Part shown: positions 10,028 to 18,525 of the stretch, piece by piece
Layout: the number at the start of each line of letters is the position of its first letter
How positions within the stretch are numbered: the first letter of the stretch is position 1
Source of the DNA: Bdellovibrio bacteriovorus
GTDB lineage: Bacteria; Bdellovibrionota; Bdellovibrionia; Bdellovibrionales; Bdellovibrionaceae
Length of the DNA: 64,000 nt
NCBI RefSeq assembly: GCF_025558485.1
Contig: NZ_CP102930.1
Span: forward strand, 1,302,001 to 1,366,000
Direction of reading: 5' to 3'
Position numbers and translations under genes: made by a program
Notes under the pieces: model-generated
Told to the model about the DNA's origin: nothing
What the model saw: the letters and a program-made list of their open reading frames with translations, nothing else
The model's database searches: none

Positions 10028-10057
10028 ACAAGAGCCGCGAAAGCGGCTCTTGTTTTG
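10028..10057 (+). terminator. rho-independent terminator
   Basis: Perfect stem CAAGAGCCGC / GCGGCTCTTG with a GAAA tetraloop and a following TTTTGT, directly after the exported-protein gene. Confidence 0.9.
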
Positions 10058-10148
10058 TAACACCCGGCCCACGAAATTGAAGGTCAATGTGCAGGACTTA
10101 TCTAGAATGAAGCCTGAAACAACCGACCCTCAAACAAAGGAGCCACGA

Positions 10149-10592
10149 ATGAGAGCAGAAACTCACACTACTCATCGACGATCAAAGCCAGCGCCTCGTA
10201 AGGCAAAATCAACCACTCCCAAAAGGAAAACATCCTCCGCAAGAACTGCGAAAGCGAAAAGACCAGCCAGCACAAAAATGAAAGCTGCCAGCTCATCAGG
10301 GATGAAATCCAAACGCTCTGGAACATCCAAGACGCTTTCGGTCAGCGCTCGACGAAATTCTGCTGCAAGTACTTCCGCTAAAATGAAGCGCCAGCCGAAA
10401 TATCCTGATTTGCCAGAATCACAAACGGAAGAGGTTTCGCACACTCTGACGTCACAGCCTAAAATGCGACTGTCCCGTCGCGGGGGCAAAAAAAGCTCGA
10501 CACAATTCCGGGAAAGACAGCGCCGGGAAAGTGGATCCTCCACTCAGGTGAATCCATCTACTTCCAATAATTCCGCGCGCGATCCCCAGTAA
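10149..10592 (+). CDS. histone H1-like basic protein
   Basis: 147 residues from the ATG at 10149, chosen because AAAGGAG lies just upstream; earlier in-frame starts lack such a site. Composition is extreme: Lys, Arg, Ser, Thr, Ala and Pro make up most of the chain, with KxxK and PxRK patterns and almost no hydrophobic residues over residues 5-95. This resembles bacterial H1-like DNA-binding proteins that compact the nucleoid. Function is inferred from composition only. An intrinsically disordered RNA-binding protein is the alternative. It is transcribed alone. Confidence 0.6.
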   Translation: MRAETHTTHRRSKPAPRKAKSTTPKRKTSSARTAKAKRPASTKMKAASSSGMKSKRSGTSKTLSVSARRNSAASTSAKMKRQPKYPDLPESQTEEVSHTLTSQPKMRLSRRGGKKSSTQFRERQRRESGSSTQVNPSTSNNSARDPQ

Positions 10593-10645
10593 GGAGTACT
10601 CACCATACAACCCAGTCAATCCATCATCGCGAACACGCTAAAATT

Positions 10646-10671
10646 AAAGACCCGCTTTTAAGCGGGTCTTT
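10646..10671 (-). terminator. rho-independent terminator for srkA
   Basis: Perfect palindrome AAAGACCCGCTT / AAGCGGGTCTTT with a very small loop. On the minus strand it is followed by AATTTT, 5 nt after the srkA stop codon. Confidence 0.75.
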
Positions 10672-10675
10672 GGCG

Positions 10676-11650
10676 TTATCCGATTTTCCAGGCGATTTTT
10701 TCCAGGGCTTCAACTTCTTCGGCCCAGTAGGTGTATTTGTTAAACTCCGGGAACAGGCGCGGGAAACTGGGATCTTCCCAGCGTTTGGCGATCCATCCGG
10801 CATAGGACACGATGCGCAGACCGCGCAGCATTGGAATCCATGACCACTGATGATCGGGGAATTCGCGCAGCTCTTCATAGCCTTGGATGATCTGCATCTT
10901 TTCATCGTCCAGACTGTCTTCATCACCTGATAACAACATCCAGAAATCCTGAATCACCGGGCCGTTGACGAAATCATCAAAGTCCACCAGGAAAAACTCC
11001 TGACCGTTATTCAGTAAATTACCTTTGTGGCAGTCTCCGTGAATGCGAATAAATTCTGAAGAATCAAAGTTATCGTCAATTGCATACAGAATATCTTCTG
11101 CGGCAATATTATAGCGCTCGCGCAGTTCCGGGGTGATCCAGTCTTGCAGGAAATCCAAAGTCTCCCAGCCGCCATAATAGCTTGTATCCAGAACCGGGCG
11201 GTGAGGGGCGGGTTTTTTTGCGCCGACATTATGAACTTGCGCCATCAAGCGGCCGACTTTATGAAGTTCGCCTTGCAAAAATTCCTGCGGCATACGGCCC
11301 AGAACCTTTGGGAAGAATGCGACATACATGCCATCGACTTCCAATAAAGTGGAATCATGTCCCTGCATCAGTGGCGCTACGGCAGGAATGCCTTCGGCTT
11401 TTAGTGACAGCAGAAATTCATGCTCTTCTAAAATGGCTTCTTTGCTCCAGCGGTTGGGGCGATAGAATTTGGCGATGACGTTTTTATTCAAAGCGCCGGG
11501 CGTGCAGGGTTCTTCCAGCTTGATATCAAAAACGCGGTTTTCATAGGAATTTAGCTGGGTGAACTCACCCGTTGGATAAAGACCGGCATGTTCTGTCGCC
11601 AGAAGCACTTTTTCAGGGTCTAAACTATAGAAAGAAGAGCTTTTATCCAT
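10676..11650 (-). CDS. srkA: SrkA/YihE-like stress-response kinase
   Basis: 324 residues from ATG 11650, close to the E. coli protein (328). The longer frame upstream is not family-like. It is a cytoplasmic Ser/Thr protein kinase of the choline-kinase/aminoglycoside-phosphotransferase fold. Visible motifs are IHGDCHKGNLL (catalytic loop, Asp in HGD) and LVDFDDFVNGP (metal-binding DFD). The N-terminal ENRVFDI segment is typical of the family, which in E. coli protects against stress-induced death. It is divergent from the YgjP-like gene with 45 nt between starts. Confidence 0.9.
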   Translation of the reverse strand: MDKSSSFYSLDPEKVLLATEHAGLYPTGEFTQLNSYENRVFDIKLEEPCTPGALNKNVIAKFYRPNRWSKEAILEEHEFLLSLKAEGIPAVAPLMQGHDSTLLEVDGMYVAFFPKVLGRMPQEFLQGELHKVGRLMAQVHNVGAKKPAPHRPVLDTSYYGGWETLDFLQDWITPELRERYNIAAEDILYAIDDNFDSSEFIRIHGDCHKGNLLNNGQEFFLVDFDDFVNGPVIQDFWMLLSGDEDSLDDEKMQIIQGYEELREFPDHQWSWIPMLRGLRIVSYAGWIAKRWEDPSFPRLFPEFNKYTYWAEEVEALEKIAWKIG

Positions 11651-11695
11651 TATCTGATCTTGCCAGCTTTTAAGGCTTAAGTCATTCTCTGTCTG

Positions 11696-12451
11696 ATGAG
11701 CGGCAAAGAAACCTTTATCTTCGCAAAATGGCCTGTAGAGGTGCATCGACGGAATTTCCGCCGCTCGGTTTCTATTTATCTGTATCCGAATAAGCCCATC
11801 AAGGTGGTTGCGGCAAAAAGCACCAGTCAGAAAATCATCGTTGATTTCCTGATGGCCAAGAGGGACTGGATCGAAAAGAACTTCGCGAAGTTTTCAGAGA
11901 TCGCCGAAAAGTTCCCCGAAAAACGCATTAAAGCCTACGAAAACTTTCCTTTTAAAGGTGTGGAGCGCAAACTTAAAGTAGTCATCACCCTGCACAAGAA
12001 AACTTTCGTCTCAGTCACAGATGAACATCTGTTGCTGCATATTCCTCGCAATAGCTGGAGTGCGGATTCACTGATTGAAGAGCATCCAACGGCATTAAAA
12101 GAAATCCGTCATTTCTATAAGCGCGAAGCCGTGGATTTTTTAAGCCAGCGCGTGGCTTACTGGGCTGGGCAGATGAACCTTCATCCCTCACAGGTGAAAT
12201 TCCGTGAACAAAAGACCCGTTGGGGCAGTTGTTCCTCGAAAAAAATCATCAATCTGAACTGGCGTCTAATTGTGTTCGCTGAAGAGGTGATTGATTACGT
12301 GATTGTGCATGAGCTTGCACATTTGCAGCACATGAATCACTCAGACTGTTTCTGGGGTTTGGTGGAAAGGTATGTCGCCAACTACCGGGACATCGTGCGA
12401 ACCATGAAGGAATCCCAGTATCTGGTGGAATTCCTCTCTGAAAAATCCTAG
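11696..12451 (+). CDS. YgjP-like metallopeptidase (DUF45/M48-like)
   Basis: 251 residues. The zinc motif is H-E-L-A-H (His205, Glu206, His209), with a later His215 in NHSDCFW. The upstream TRWGSCSSKK motif is diagnostic of the YgjP/DUF45 family. There is no signal peptide, so it is cytoplasmic. The reaction is presumed peptide hydrolysis; the physiological substrate of this family is not known to me. It ends convergently with the PAP2 gene, the two stop codons overlapping by 4 nt (CTAG shared). Confidence 0.85.
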   Translation: MSGKETFIFAKWPVEVHRRNFRRSVSIYLYPNKPIKVVAAKSTSQKIIVDFLMAKRDWIEKNFAKFSEIAEKFPEKRIKAYENFPFKGVERKLKVVITLHKKTFVSVTDEHLLLHIPRNSWSADSLIEEHPTALKEIRHFYKREAVDFLSQRVAYWAGQMNLHPSQVKFREQKTRWGSCSSKKIINLNWRLIVFAEEVIDYVIVHELAHLQHMNHSDCFWGLVERYVANYRDIVRTMKESQYLVEFLSEKS

Positions 12452-13140
12452 TAAAGACCGTTTTTGGTTTTCTTGCGCATCAGTTGCAGGGCCAGCAAGG
12501 TTCCCACATAGCCGACGCATGCACCAAAGATGATATCGCTGACAAAGTGGTCATGCACCACCACGCGGGTCAGGCACACCACCATCGCAAACGGAATCCA
12601 GAACCAGCGAAAGCGCGGGAAGGCCACGCTCATCATCGTGGCGACGGTAAAGATCACCTGCGAATGGCCGGAAGAAAATGAATGCCAGTGCCAGTGAGTG
12701 GTAAACGGCGTAAAGACATGCGGATCAAAATCCGGTGTTTTATGGGGGCGCTGGCGTCCTGCTGTAAACTTAATGATATGGGTGATGGCGCCCGCCACCA
12801 GCAAGGACACCAAAAGATTCAAACCCCAGCGGCGATAATAGTCCACACGAGACAAATGCGATTTTAGCATTCCGATATGCGGTCCCACCCATTTGCAGAA
12901 CGCCCAGATAATTAAAGCCGCGGCGAAGTAATATTCAGACAAGGCCACGTCCGTCAGGATGCGTGCGGGTTTTCTCCACATCGCGGTGACTTCTTTTTCC
13001 GCGAAGTACAGGGACACCTGTTGATCCACGAAATACATTGCCAGCAAAGCCAGCACCAGACTTACAAGAATCACTTTAATAAGATGCTGGGTCAGTTTTT
13101 TAGGGTCGTTTAAGAGCTCGCCGAATTGTTGTACAGGCAT
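12448..13140 (-). CDS. PAP2-family membrane phosphatase
   Basis: 230 residues from ATG 13140, which follows GGAAGG. Five to six membrane helices. The three PAP2 motifs are present in order: KFTAGRQRP (KX6RP-like), FSSGHS, and RVVVHDHFVSD (RX5HX3D with the catalytic His). It should dephosphorylate a lipid or undecaprenyl phosphate on the outer face of the inner membrane. The tail is basic. Whether it acts in lipid A, phosphatidic acid or undecaprenyl-PP turnover cannot be told from the sequence. Confidence 0.88.
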   Translation of the reverse strand: MPVQQFGELLNDPKKLTQHLIKVILVSLVLALLAMYFVDQQVSLYFAEKEVTAMWRKPARILTDVALSEYYFAAALIIWAFCKWVGPHIGMLKSHLSRVDYYRRWGLNLLVSLLVAGAITHIIKFTAGRQRPHKTPDFDPHVFTPFTTHWHWHSFSSGHSQVIFTVATMMSVAFPRFRWFWIPFAMVVCLTRVVVHDHFVSDIIFGACVGYVGTLLALQLMRKKTKNGLY

Positions 13141-13278
13141 GAAATTCCTTCCAAAACTCAATCTAAAACCTATCTGTATTGAAATACAAGGCCTGCTGAG
13201 GGGTGACGAAATCTGGCCCGGCCCTTGCTTAAGGACCTTTTCGAATTGGTTTATTGAAAGAATACTTGGAGGTTTCTC

Positions 13279-14634
13279 ATGTTACCAATGCTTCAAAAGC
13301 ATACCCTGATCACGGCGGCCTTGTTGGCGTCGTTGTCCCTTACTGCTTGCGGTAAGAAAAAAGACGTTTTCTCAGAGCCTAATAAACAAGCTAAGCCGAC
13401 AGACTCTAGTCAAACAGACAATACAAATGGCGAAATCGGTGGCGGCCTTCCAGCTCCGGGCGGCAATGGTAAAGATGCCACTCAACCCGCTCCGATTCCA
13501 AACAAAGGTCAAGGTCAGGGGAAAAATCCAACAACTCCTCCGCCGCCACCTCCAACGCCGACTAACCCACAAACTCCTGCGAATCCGGCAACACCTCCAC
13601 CAGTTGTGGACACTCGTCCTGCACCGGCTCCGGGGACTCATATAATTCCGGGTGATTACAGATACAATGATCCGTCCAACGTGACTCGTGATAATTTGAC
13701 GAAACGTATGACGGGCGGTGTGACGGCTGATGGTTTGGTTTATACATCTTCCGGCACGGATGATCTGTTGAACTTCCTTAGAGCACGTAACGAAAAAGTC
13801 AGCTATGACACTCGTCGTTTGAACTTGGAAGCAGCAGCTTCTGTTCAGCACGCTAAATTGTCTGTGGATAGCATGTCTGGTGATGTGATCATCACTTTGA
13901 AAGTCCGAGAAGGTAACGACGTTAAGGTTTATAATGTTGCCGGTTCTCAAGGTGAAGGTGCGGCTTCTCCGGTTCGTTCTGTTCGTGCTGGTAATGGGGA
14001 AAGAACCACGGGTTCTCGCGCTTTGGAAGGGACAGTGAAATGTCTGGATCTGGATGGCGGTTGTGAAAACGTGTTTGCGCGTCTGAAAATCGGTTCCAGC
14101 CCTTCTTCTGCAATCATCAATGTGGTTTTCAGAACTTCTGCTGCGGACTTGTACTTCAACTTGCCAGAGCAGTTCTCTGACAATCCAGAATATCTGATCC
14201 TGCGTGATTACGTGAAGAACACGATCAGAAAAGAAAACACAGTGGATAGAATCAAATCTGTGGGCTTGTCTTCCTTTGAAGTTGTCAATGGTCGTTCCGG
14301 TTTCACAGTTGTGACCAAAGGTGCGAACAATGAACTTCTGGCTTTTGCGGGTCCGTTGCTGGCTCCTGAAGCGGGAACGGGTGTGAACATTCCTTTGACT
14401 CGTATTGCAAAAGATCAGCAGGATTCTTTGGATCTGGTTTCTTTAAGCAACTCGAAATTGAACTATGCAAACTGGATCGGTGAGGCTCGCTTGGTTGCCA
14501 ACAATGGTTTGGGCCAAATCCGCATCGCTTTGAAAATGAGAAAACGCGCTTCTTATGCCCAAGATCAGTTCGCAGTTACATTTATGCGTAAGATCAAACC
14601 TCTGGTTGAGATCAACGACGATAACTTGAAATAG
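13279..14634 (+). CDS. proline-rich-linker lipoprotein
   Basis: 451 residues. Lipobox L-T-A-C at 21-24 after a typical leader, then a charged stretch and a Gly/Pro-rich linker (about residues 50-118) with repeated PTNPQTP-like units that could span periplasm or murein. The globular C-terminal domain (about 120-451) has alternating beta-rich segments and no recognised motif. Start: ATG at 13279 after TTGGAGG. It is a single gene closed by a strong terminator. Function unknown; the architecture suggests a surface-displayed or wall-spanning lipoprotein. Confidence 0.75.
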   Translation: MLPMLQKHTLITAALLASLSLTACGKKKDVFSEPNKQAKPTDSSQTDNTNGEIGGGLPAPGGNGKDATQPAPIPNKGQGQGKNPTTPPPPPPTPTNPQTPANPATPPPVVDTRPAPAPGTHIIPGDYRYNDPSNVTRDNLTKRMTGGVTADGLVYTSSGTDDLLNFLRARNEKVSYDTRRLNLEAAASVQHAKLSVDSMSGDVIITLKVREGNDVKVYNVAGSQGEGAASPVRSVRAGNGERTTGSRALEGTVKCLDLDGGCENVFARLKIGSSPSSAIINVVFRTSAADLYFNLPEQFSDNPEYLILRDYVKNTIRKENTVDRIKSVGLSSFEVVNGRSGFTVVTKGANNELLAFAGPLLAPEAGTGVNIPLTRIAKDQQDSLDLVSLSNSKLNYANWIGEARLVANNGLGQIRIALKMRKRASYAQDQFAVTFMRKIKPLVEINDDNLK

Positions 14635-14671
14635 CCCTAAAAGACCCTTCATTGGGTATGTTTCTTATGCC

Positions 14672-14706
14672 GGCCACTGATTTCCTCCAAGATCAGTGGC
14701 CTTTTT
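14672..14706 (+). terminator. rho-independent terminator
   Basis: Perfect 10-bp stem GGCCACTGAT / ATCAGTGGCC followed by TTTTT, 37 nt after the lipoprotein stop codon. Confidence 0.9.
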
Positions 14707-14799
14707 GCATTTTTCAGGGTCATTTTGTCTCCTTAATAGTTGGTACGCTGGTTGCTTTATGTACAAGCGGGGGAACTTCTTAACCACTTGGGGGACATA

Positions 14800-15693
14800 A
14801 TGACTCTAAAACGCAGCCTTTTACTTTCATTTGCAGCCATTACATTATTCACGACCGCAGCGGAGGCTTATATTGTGCCGGGCGCTCCTCGCCCAGGTGC
14901 TCCGATTCCAACGCCTGATGTGGGCCCTGGTTTCCCGGGTGATTTTGGCCCGGGTGGTGACTTCGGTCCCGGTTATCCTGGTCAGGATGATTTCGGCAAT
15001 GGCGGAAGCTATGGTCGCCAAGAACGCAAGGTTATCTATCTGAATCGCCGTGTGAACAATGAAACCCTTCAGCTTCGTCAGTTGGCGGGGATTGGCGAAA
15101 ACTATCGTGGGTATGAAGTTGAATCTGTGGAAGCTCAGTTCCGCAGCAGCGGTTACAATACAGAAGTGGCTTTGTTGACCGACGGCCGCATGAACGAATC
15201 AGTTTATTCTCCGCAAGGGGCGGTTCTACTTCGCCCTCAGTACCGCGCGGTTTTGGGTGAAGACATCCGCACTTTGCAGTTGGAAATCCGTGGTAATGCG
15301 CAAATTGAATCTGTGACCGTGAATTTGCGTGAGCGTTCTTACCAGCCTCCGACAAATCCGGGTCGCACTATCGACGTTCCTTTGTATGTGAACCGTCGTT
15401 TGTATGGCAATGACCGTTTGGATCTGGGTGCTTACTTGGATATGAACCGCTACCGTGGTTATAGAATCCAGGCTATCGAGATCGACGCCAATGCGGTTTA
15501 CAACGTGGCGCTGGTGGATCTTTTGATTAACGGTTTCAATCAAGGCCAAACACTGCAAGTGGATCGTTACAGCCGTCGTCTGACTGTAAACCCACAAAAT
15601 GCTGTGATCGGTCAGACAGCTTCCAGCATCGTTCTTTACACTCGCGGAGACTTGGATGTGCGCGCGGTGACTTTGAAGCTGACTCGTCGCTAG
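14800..15693 (+). CDS. exported protein with two homologous beta-rich repeats
   Basis: 297 residues from ATG 14800. Signal peptide 1-23 (ends T-T-A-A-E-A), then a Gly/Pro/Asp-rich segment to about residue 67. Two units of about 110 residues follow. Each starts with a strand plus LNRR/VNRR, then an N-x-x-L-x-L stretch, then a YRGYxxxxxEAxF/EIDA block and a VALLxDG/VALVDLL block. This indicates an internal duplication. No catalytic motif was seen; a two-domain beta-sandwich is my inference. It is a single gene bracketed by terminators. Confidence 0.72.
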   Translation: MTLKRSLLLSFAAITLFTTAAEAYIVPGAPRPGAPIPTPDVGPGFPGDFGPGGDFGPGYPGQDDFGNGGSYGRQERKVIYLNRRVNNETLQLRQLAGIGENYRGYEVESVEAQFRSSGYNTEVALLTDGRMNESVYSPQGAVLLRPQYRAVLGEDIRTLQLEIRGNAQIESVTVNLRERSYQPPTNPGRTIDVPLYVNRRLYGNDRLDLGAYLDMNRYRGYRIQAIEIDANAVYNVALVDLLINGFNQGQTLQVDRYSRRLTVNPQNAVIGQTASSIVLYTRGDLDVRAVTLKLTRR

Positions 15694-15724
15694 GATTTTT
15701 GCCTTCAAAACTCAATCGACTTGG

Positions 15725-15755
15725 AAAGGCCCTCGGTTTCGGGGGCCTTTTTTTG
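15725..15755 (+). terminator. rho-independent terminator
   Basis: Stem AAAGGCCC / GGGCCTTT followed by a run of seven or more T, after the repeat-protein gene. Confidence 0.88.
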
Positions 15756-15851
15756 TGCTTTGCGATAACGTAACGGTCTTTGCATACAAATCCGCTTGTT
15801 TTGGGTGTTCAAATCAGGTGAACTAGTTTGGTGCAAAGGAGAACCATTTCT

Positions 15852-16988
15852 ATGCAAAACCATCAGCCAGAGTTTAGCAAAGGCAAAGAAATTTCAAAGG
15901 GTTCGCTCGTTCCGCCCGTACTATCTGATTATATGAACTATCGCCAGTTCCTGGGTGATTTCTATCTGTATAAACGTAAGGCCTCCAAGGGCTCTTTGCG
16001 TGCTTATACGTATGCCGTTTTTTCTGCCGCAGCTAATATCAAGTCGCCGAATTACTTAAAGATGATCATCGAAGGGAAAAGAAATCTTTCCGACGACATG
16101 ATCGGCAAGTTCGGTAAGGCGTTGGGCTTTATGAAGGACCAAACAGAGGAATTCCGTCTGTTGGTGCAGTTCACGCAAGCCATGGACCCTGCTGAACGTA
16201 ATATGTACCTTAAGAAATTGAGTGAACATCGCGTGGCTGGGAAGCTGAAATCCGGCGAAATTGATCGCAAGACCTGGGAAAAGGTTCCGAACTGGGTGGC
16301 TTGGATTATCTATGCGATGATCGATCAGGAAGGCGTGTCCTTTGATACGGCGACCTTGAAAAACCTTCTGCGTGGCAAAGCTTCTGAAGATGAAATTGAT
16401 CATGCACTGTCCACACTTATCGGCTCTGGCGATCTTCGTCGTGATGAAGTGACTGGGGAGCTTAAAAAAGCTCGCAACCTGACTGAGTCCCCGGAAGAAA
16501 TCCCGGTGGCTTTGGTTCGTAAGCTTCAGTCCCAGTTGATGTACCTGGGGCTTGAGTCCTTGTATCAGGATCAGCCGACAGAGCGTGAATTCGGGACTTT
16601 GACATTGTCTTTGACCAAGACAGAGTTTGAAGAGATCAAATTCAAACTTCGTCAGATGAGAAAAGCTTTGCATAAGGACAACTCGATCGCACGTATGAAA
16701 GACAAGGGCGAAAGAGTTTATCAGTTGAACATTCAGTTGTTCCCGGTGACCAATGCGGTTGAATCCGCAGTGAAAGCGCCGGTGATGAAGTCCTCTTTGG
16801 ATATCGTGACTGAAACACCGATTGTCGAGACTCCGGTTGTAGCGGCGGTGGCGGTTGAGCAAGCCCCTGCGGTTCCGGTAGCCGCAGCTCCGGCGGCTCC
16901 AGCAGCGGCTAAAGATCAGAAAAATGACCGCTCGAATGTAAGTTCTCTTGCTGCAACGGCGGCTTCCGCAGCCGACCTTTTCCGTTAA
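15852..16988 (+). CDS. TIGR02147-type (DUF4423) regulatory protein
   Basis: 378 residues from ATG 15852 (AAAGGAG upstream). The N-terminal block DYMNYRQFLGDFYLYKRK followed by SPNYLKMIIEGKRNLS is the signature start of the TIGR02147 family. That family is expanded in Bdellovibrio and Fibrobacter, and its members are thought to be transcription regulators with an N-terminal HTH-like fold. A winged-helix-like region follows (about 150-290). The last 70 residues are a low-complexity Ala/Pro/Val tail, not usual in the family. DNA binding is inferred. It is transcribed alone upstream of ssrA. Confidence 0.8.
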   Translation: MQNHQPEFSKGKEISKGSLVPPVLSDYMNYRQFLGDFYLYKRKASKGSLRAYTYAVFSAAANIKSPNYLKMIIEGKRNLSDDMIGKFGKALGFMKDQTEEFRLLVQFTQAMDPAERNMYLKKLSEHRVAGKLKSGEIDRKTWEKVPNWVAWIIYAMIDQEGVSFDTATLKNLLRGKASEDEIDHALSTLIGSGDLRRDEVTGELKKARNLTESPEEIPVALVRKLQSQLMYLGLESLYQDQPTEREFGTLTLSLTKTEFEEIKFKLRQMRKALHKDNSIARMKDKGERVYQLNIQLFPVTNAVESAVKAPVMKSSLDIVTETPIVETPVVAAVAVEQAPAVPVAAAPAAPAAAKDQKNDRSNVSSLAATAASAADLFR

Positions 16989-17321
16989 TTTTGCATAATC
17001 TAAGGGCTGTCACCGAACGTGACGGCCCCTCGGATAAATTTAAGATTCTTAAATTTTGGTGTCAGTTTTGCCCCATTTTTCAGCCAACAATGTGGATAAC
17101 TCTGTGGAATAGCCCTATAAATGGTGGATATCTCAACCATTTGGCGTAAATTGTCCCTTGCTAACGTTAGGATCTGGTTAGGATGACACCACCGAATCAA
17201 GACAAAAGTCCTGCGTCACGAAAAATTTAATCGTTGAAAATGGGTGTTCAAATGGGAAGGATAACCGGTTTTCATTTGTCCAAAACTAAGGGACAATGAA
17301 GGCGATATGTTCACACACTAT
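16989..17321. other. intergenic region upstream of ssrA
   Basis: No gene seen. A perfect 10-bp stem (GGGCTGTCAC / GTGACGGCCC, 17004-17028, with one G-T pair) lacks a T-run and may be a weak terminator or a regulatory hairpin. The remaining stretch should hold the ssrA promoter, but I cannot point to -35/-10 boxes with confidence. Confidence 0.5.
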
Positions 17322-17667
17322 GGGGGCGTACTGGCTTCGACGTGGGTGCTGAAGCATAAGGAGCATACCGGGGCGGATGAGGACCTCGTTAAAAACGTCC
17401 ACTTTGTAATTGGCAACGATTACGCACTTGCAGCTTAATTAAGCAGCACGATCAACCTTGTGGTGGTTCCGCACTTGGATTGATCGTCATTTAGGGACCT
17501 CGGAGTGCTGGGTTTTCTCCAGCATGCACTCTTAAATTTACTGGGGGAGAGGTCTTAGGGATTTTGTCTGTGGAAGCCCGAGGACCAATCTAAAACACTG
17601 ACTAAGTATGTAGCGCCTTATCGTGGATCATTTGCGGACGGGGGTTCAATTCCCCCCGCCTCCACCA
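17322..17667 (+). ncRNA. ssrA: transfer-messenger RNA (tmRNA)
   Basis: 346 nt. The 5' end GGGGGCGTACTGGCTTCGAC and 3' end with a GGTTCAA T-loop and encoded CCA pair in a 7-bp acceptor stem (GGGGGCG with CGCCTCC, one G-T). These ends are characteristic of tmRNA, which rescues stalled ribosomes and tags the peptide for proteolysis. The reading frame ends ...G-N-D-Y-A-L-A-A then TAA TTAA. Resume at the GGC codon is inferred by alignment of the preceding GUAAUU with the usual GUAGUC, giving an 8-residue tag. An own terminator follows. Confidence 0.97.
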
Positions 17668-17682
17668 TTACCCAAGTTTGAG

Positions 17683-17722
17683 AACCCAGATTTCCGCAGA
17701 GGATATTTGGGTTTTCTTTTTT
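17683..17722 (+). terminator. terminator of ssrA
   Basis: Stem AACCCAGAT / ATTTGGGTT (one G-T pair) with a 13-nt loop, followed by TTCTTTTTT, starting 15 nt after the tmRNA CCA. Confidence 0.75.
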
Positions 17723-17798
17723 CAGACAACATCGCAGATTTTAACAAGTTATCTAGCTATTAAGATTTAAGTCCGATTATTCACAACTGAGCTGTCTT

Positions 17799-17827
17799 TT
17801 GTGTTAAAAAAATATTAACACTAATCT
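17799..17827 (+). promoter_or_regulatory. putative promoter and operator of the island operon
   Basis: TTGTGT and TAATCT separated by exactly 17 nt form a sigma70-like promoter 26 nt before the first island gene. Inside the spacer an inverted repeat TGTTAA-N7-TTAACA (17802-17820) could bind a repressor. The pattern is seen directly; its use is inference. Confidence 0.35.
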
Positions 17828-17853
17828 GTTTATTGCCAACGGAGATAGATCAG

Positions 17854-18525
17854 ATGGCCACCGGCGAAAATGCGGCTGTAGTTTTAGAGCCAATGCAAAT
17901 TCAACTTCATAAAGCTTTGAGAGTAAAGAGTGAAGCTCTAGCTCGAATGTATATGTCCGCTATTAAGGTGTTTTCTCAAAGTGACAATGAAGATCGTATA
18001 CATTTAACTGCACATGCTATTCGGGAGATGATGGGCAAGCTTCCTGATGTGATTGATGTTCCTATTGAAGACGGTGCGAAGCAAAGACTTGGGGACTTCG
18101 TCAATAATGTAAACCAAGAATGGACAAATATGTGCGCAAAGGGTCGTTGGCCCGGAGATCCGAAATGGAACGGAGAAGTTGACGGAGTCCTACGAAAGTT
18201 TCTTGTAAAAATTGAATCTATGCTCGGCGCGGAGGTAAAAATTAAGAGGGGCCGCAAAAATGCAGTACAAGCTGTCATAAGGAAGCAAAACTTTAGCTCT
18301 GTACCCTTGCCCAGCGATATCGAAGATCTGAAGACGAAGGAATGGATCAAGTATCAAGACTACTTCACCACAACTGCGCATTATACTCCGACCGATGAGC
18401 CAATTTTTTTAGACTATCTGAAACACTTCGAATACTTTCTTCTTAATTGGCTTGAACCCAGAACGTTTGAAGTTCACGAAGACATCATGAAAATTATCGA
18501 GGAGGGAGAATCAAATGCCAACTAA
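17854..18525 (+). CDS. island gene A: small helical protein with RX5H motif
   Basis: 223 residues from ATG 17854 (ACGGAGA upstream). Mostly alpha-helical. Residues 48-54 (RIHLTAH, followed by AIREMM) match the R-X4-6-H pattern of HEPN ribonucleases, in a helical context with an Arg and a His on one face. The rest has a conserved-looking basic stretch (KIKRGRKNA, about 129-137) and an acidic C-terminus. No family is recognised with certainty; HEPN membership is a low-confidence inference. It overlaps the start of gene B by 11 nt, so translation is coupled. Confidence 0.7.
   Translation: MATGENAAVVLEPMQIQLHKALRVKSEALARMYMSAIKVFSQSDNEDRIHLTAHAIREMMGKLPDVIDVPIEDGAKQRLGDFVNNVNQEWTNMCAKGRWPGDPKWNGEVDGVLRKFLVKIESMLGAEVKIKRGRKNAVQAVIRKQNFSSVPLPSDIEDLKTKEWIKYQDYFTTTAHYTPTDEPIFLDYLKHFEYFLLNWLEPRTFEVHEDIMKIIEEGESNAN

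Noticed and set aside
16056..16862. 268-codon minus-strand frame
   Set aside because: Antisense shadow of the TIGR02147 gene; His/Arg/Phe-rich composition typical of a reverse frame.
17004..17028. 10-bp hairpin after the TIGR02147 gene as terminator
   Set aside because: No T-run on either strand, so not called as a terminator.
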